A DNA stretch of 64,000 bases from 39-52-133 sp036523795. GTDB taxonomy: Bacteria > Pseudomonadota > Gammaproteobacteria > Burkholderiales > Gallionellaceae. Position 1 is the first letter of the stretch, and each line of letters starts with the position of its first letter. A model generated the notes under the pieces. That model had not been told where the DNA came from and did no database searches. It saw only the letters and a list, made by a program, of their open reading frames with translations. A program made the position numbers and the translations under genes. The stretch covers positions 17,943 to 81,942 of the forward strand of contig DATDDN010000010.1 of NCBI GenBank assembly GCA_036523795.1. Reading direction: 5' to 3'. This document shows positions 63,938 to 64,000 of the stretch, piece after piece.

Positions 63938-64000
63938 TTTTCGGCGAACCGCAAATGGTTTGTCTGTGTCAGATGCATACCCTATACTTGCCGCAGCCAT

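Noticed and set aside
62419..63978. 519-codon open frame antisense to glnA
   Set aside because: It is a mirror of the GC-rich codon pattern of glnA, has no family motif or ribosome site, and would overlap an essential gene and its terminator completely.

Overview
The window looks like chromosomal DNA of a Gram-negative betaproteobacterium. This is an inference: the order pcm-tolC next to thiC, the waaA/GT9 genes beside mannose and rhamnose nucleotide-sugar genes, and a sigma54/NtrC-type glnA promoter all fit, with Nitrosomonadales-like lineages the best guess. No rRNA, tRNA, CRISPR array or intact mobile element was seen. About 55 kb of the 64 kb is one large surface-polysaccharide (O-antigen or capsule type) locus. 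The last ~9 kb is housekeeping.

Layout. (1) 66-6657, plus strand: a tightly coupled operon for a CDP-activated 3,6-dideoxyhexose, rfbF-rfbG-cysC-rfbH-SDR-TPP enzyme. The TPP-dependent enzyme suggests a branched sugar of the yersiniose type, and an embedded APS kinase supplies PAPS. (2) 6738-18684: an AT-richer accessory island. It holds a PAPS sulfotransferase, a decayed IS3-family element, an OafA-type acyltransferase with an SGNH domain, and orphan multi-spanning membrane proteins. It also holds a six-gene minus-strand operon that reads as an Arn/Gtr-like system for making Und-P-Fuc4NAc, flipping it and transferring it in the periplasm. (3) 18685-22266: a MITE-like palindrome, msbA, a second palindrome, a GT11 fucosyltransferase-like gene and a REP-like sequence. 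(4) 47457 down to 22267, minus strand: 22 genes in one nearly gap-free unit. gmd and fcl (GDP-fucose) lead. A block follows that resembles the Pseudomonas aeruginosa O6 B-band cluster in gene content and order (WbpO/TviB, WbpP, Wzx, glycosyltransferases, AsnB/WbpS-like, glycosyltransferase, WbpV, WbpL, WbpM). The distal end is glycosyltransferases, including a GT10 fucosyltransferase. (5) 47589-54787, plus strand: manC, a GT9 transferase, waaA (Kdo transferase) and rmlBACD (dTDP-rhamnose). (6) 54781-63885: tolC and pcm (minus); thiC behind a TPP riboswitch, two small Cys-rich proteins and uppP (plus); a rhodanese (minus); a CDF cation transporter and glnA (plus) with a terminator.

How the parts fit (inference). 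WbpM, WbpV and WbpL would start the repeat unit with QuiNAc-1-P on undecaprenyl phosphate. WbpP, WbpO and the AsnB-like protein would supply GalNAcA and its amide. Rml supplies rhamnose and ManC-Gmd-Fcl supply GDP-fucose for the GT10 and GT11 enzymes. The CDP operon supplies a dideoxy or branched sugar. The unit would be flipped by the Wzx-like protein. The island at 6.7-18.7 kb would then decorate it with sulfate, O-acetyl and Fuc4NAc groups. No obvious Wzy polymerase or Wzz regulator was recognised, so one of the orphan membrane proteins may be the polymerase.
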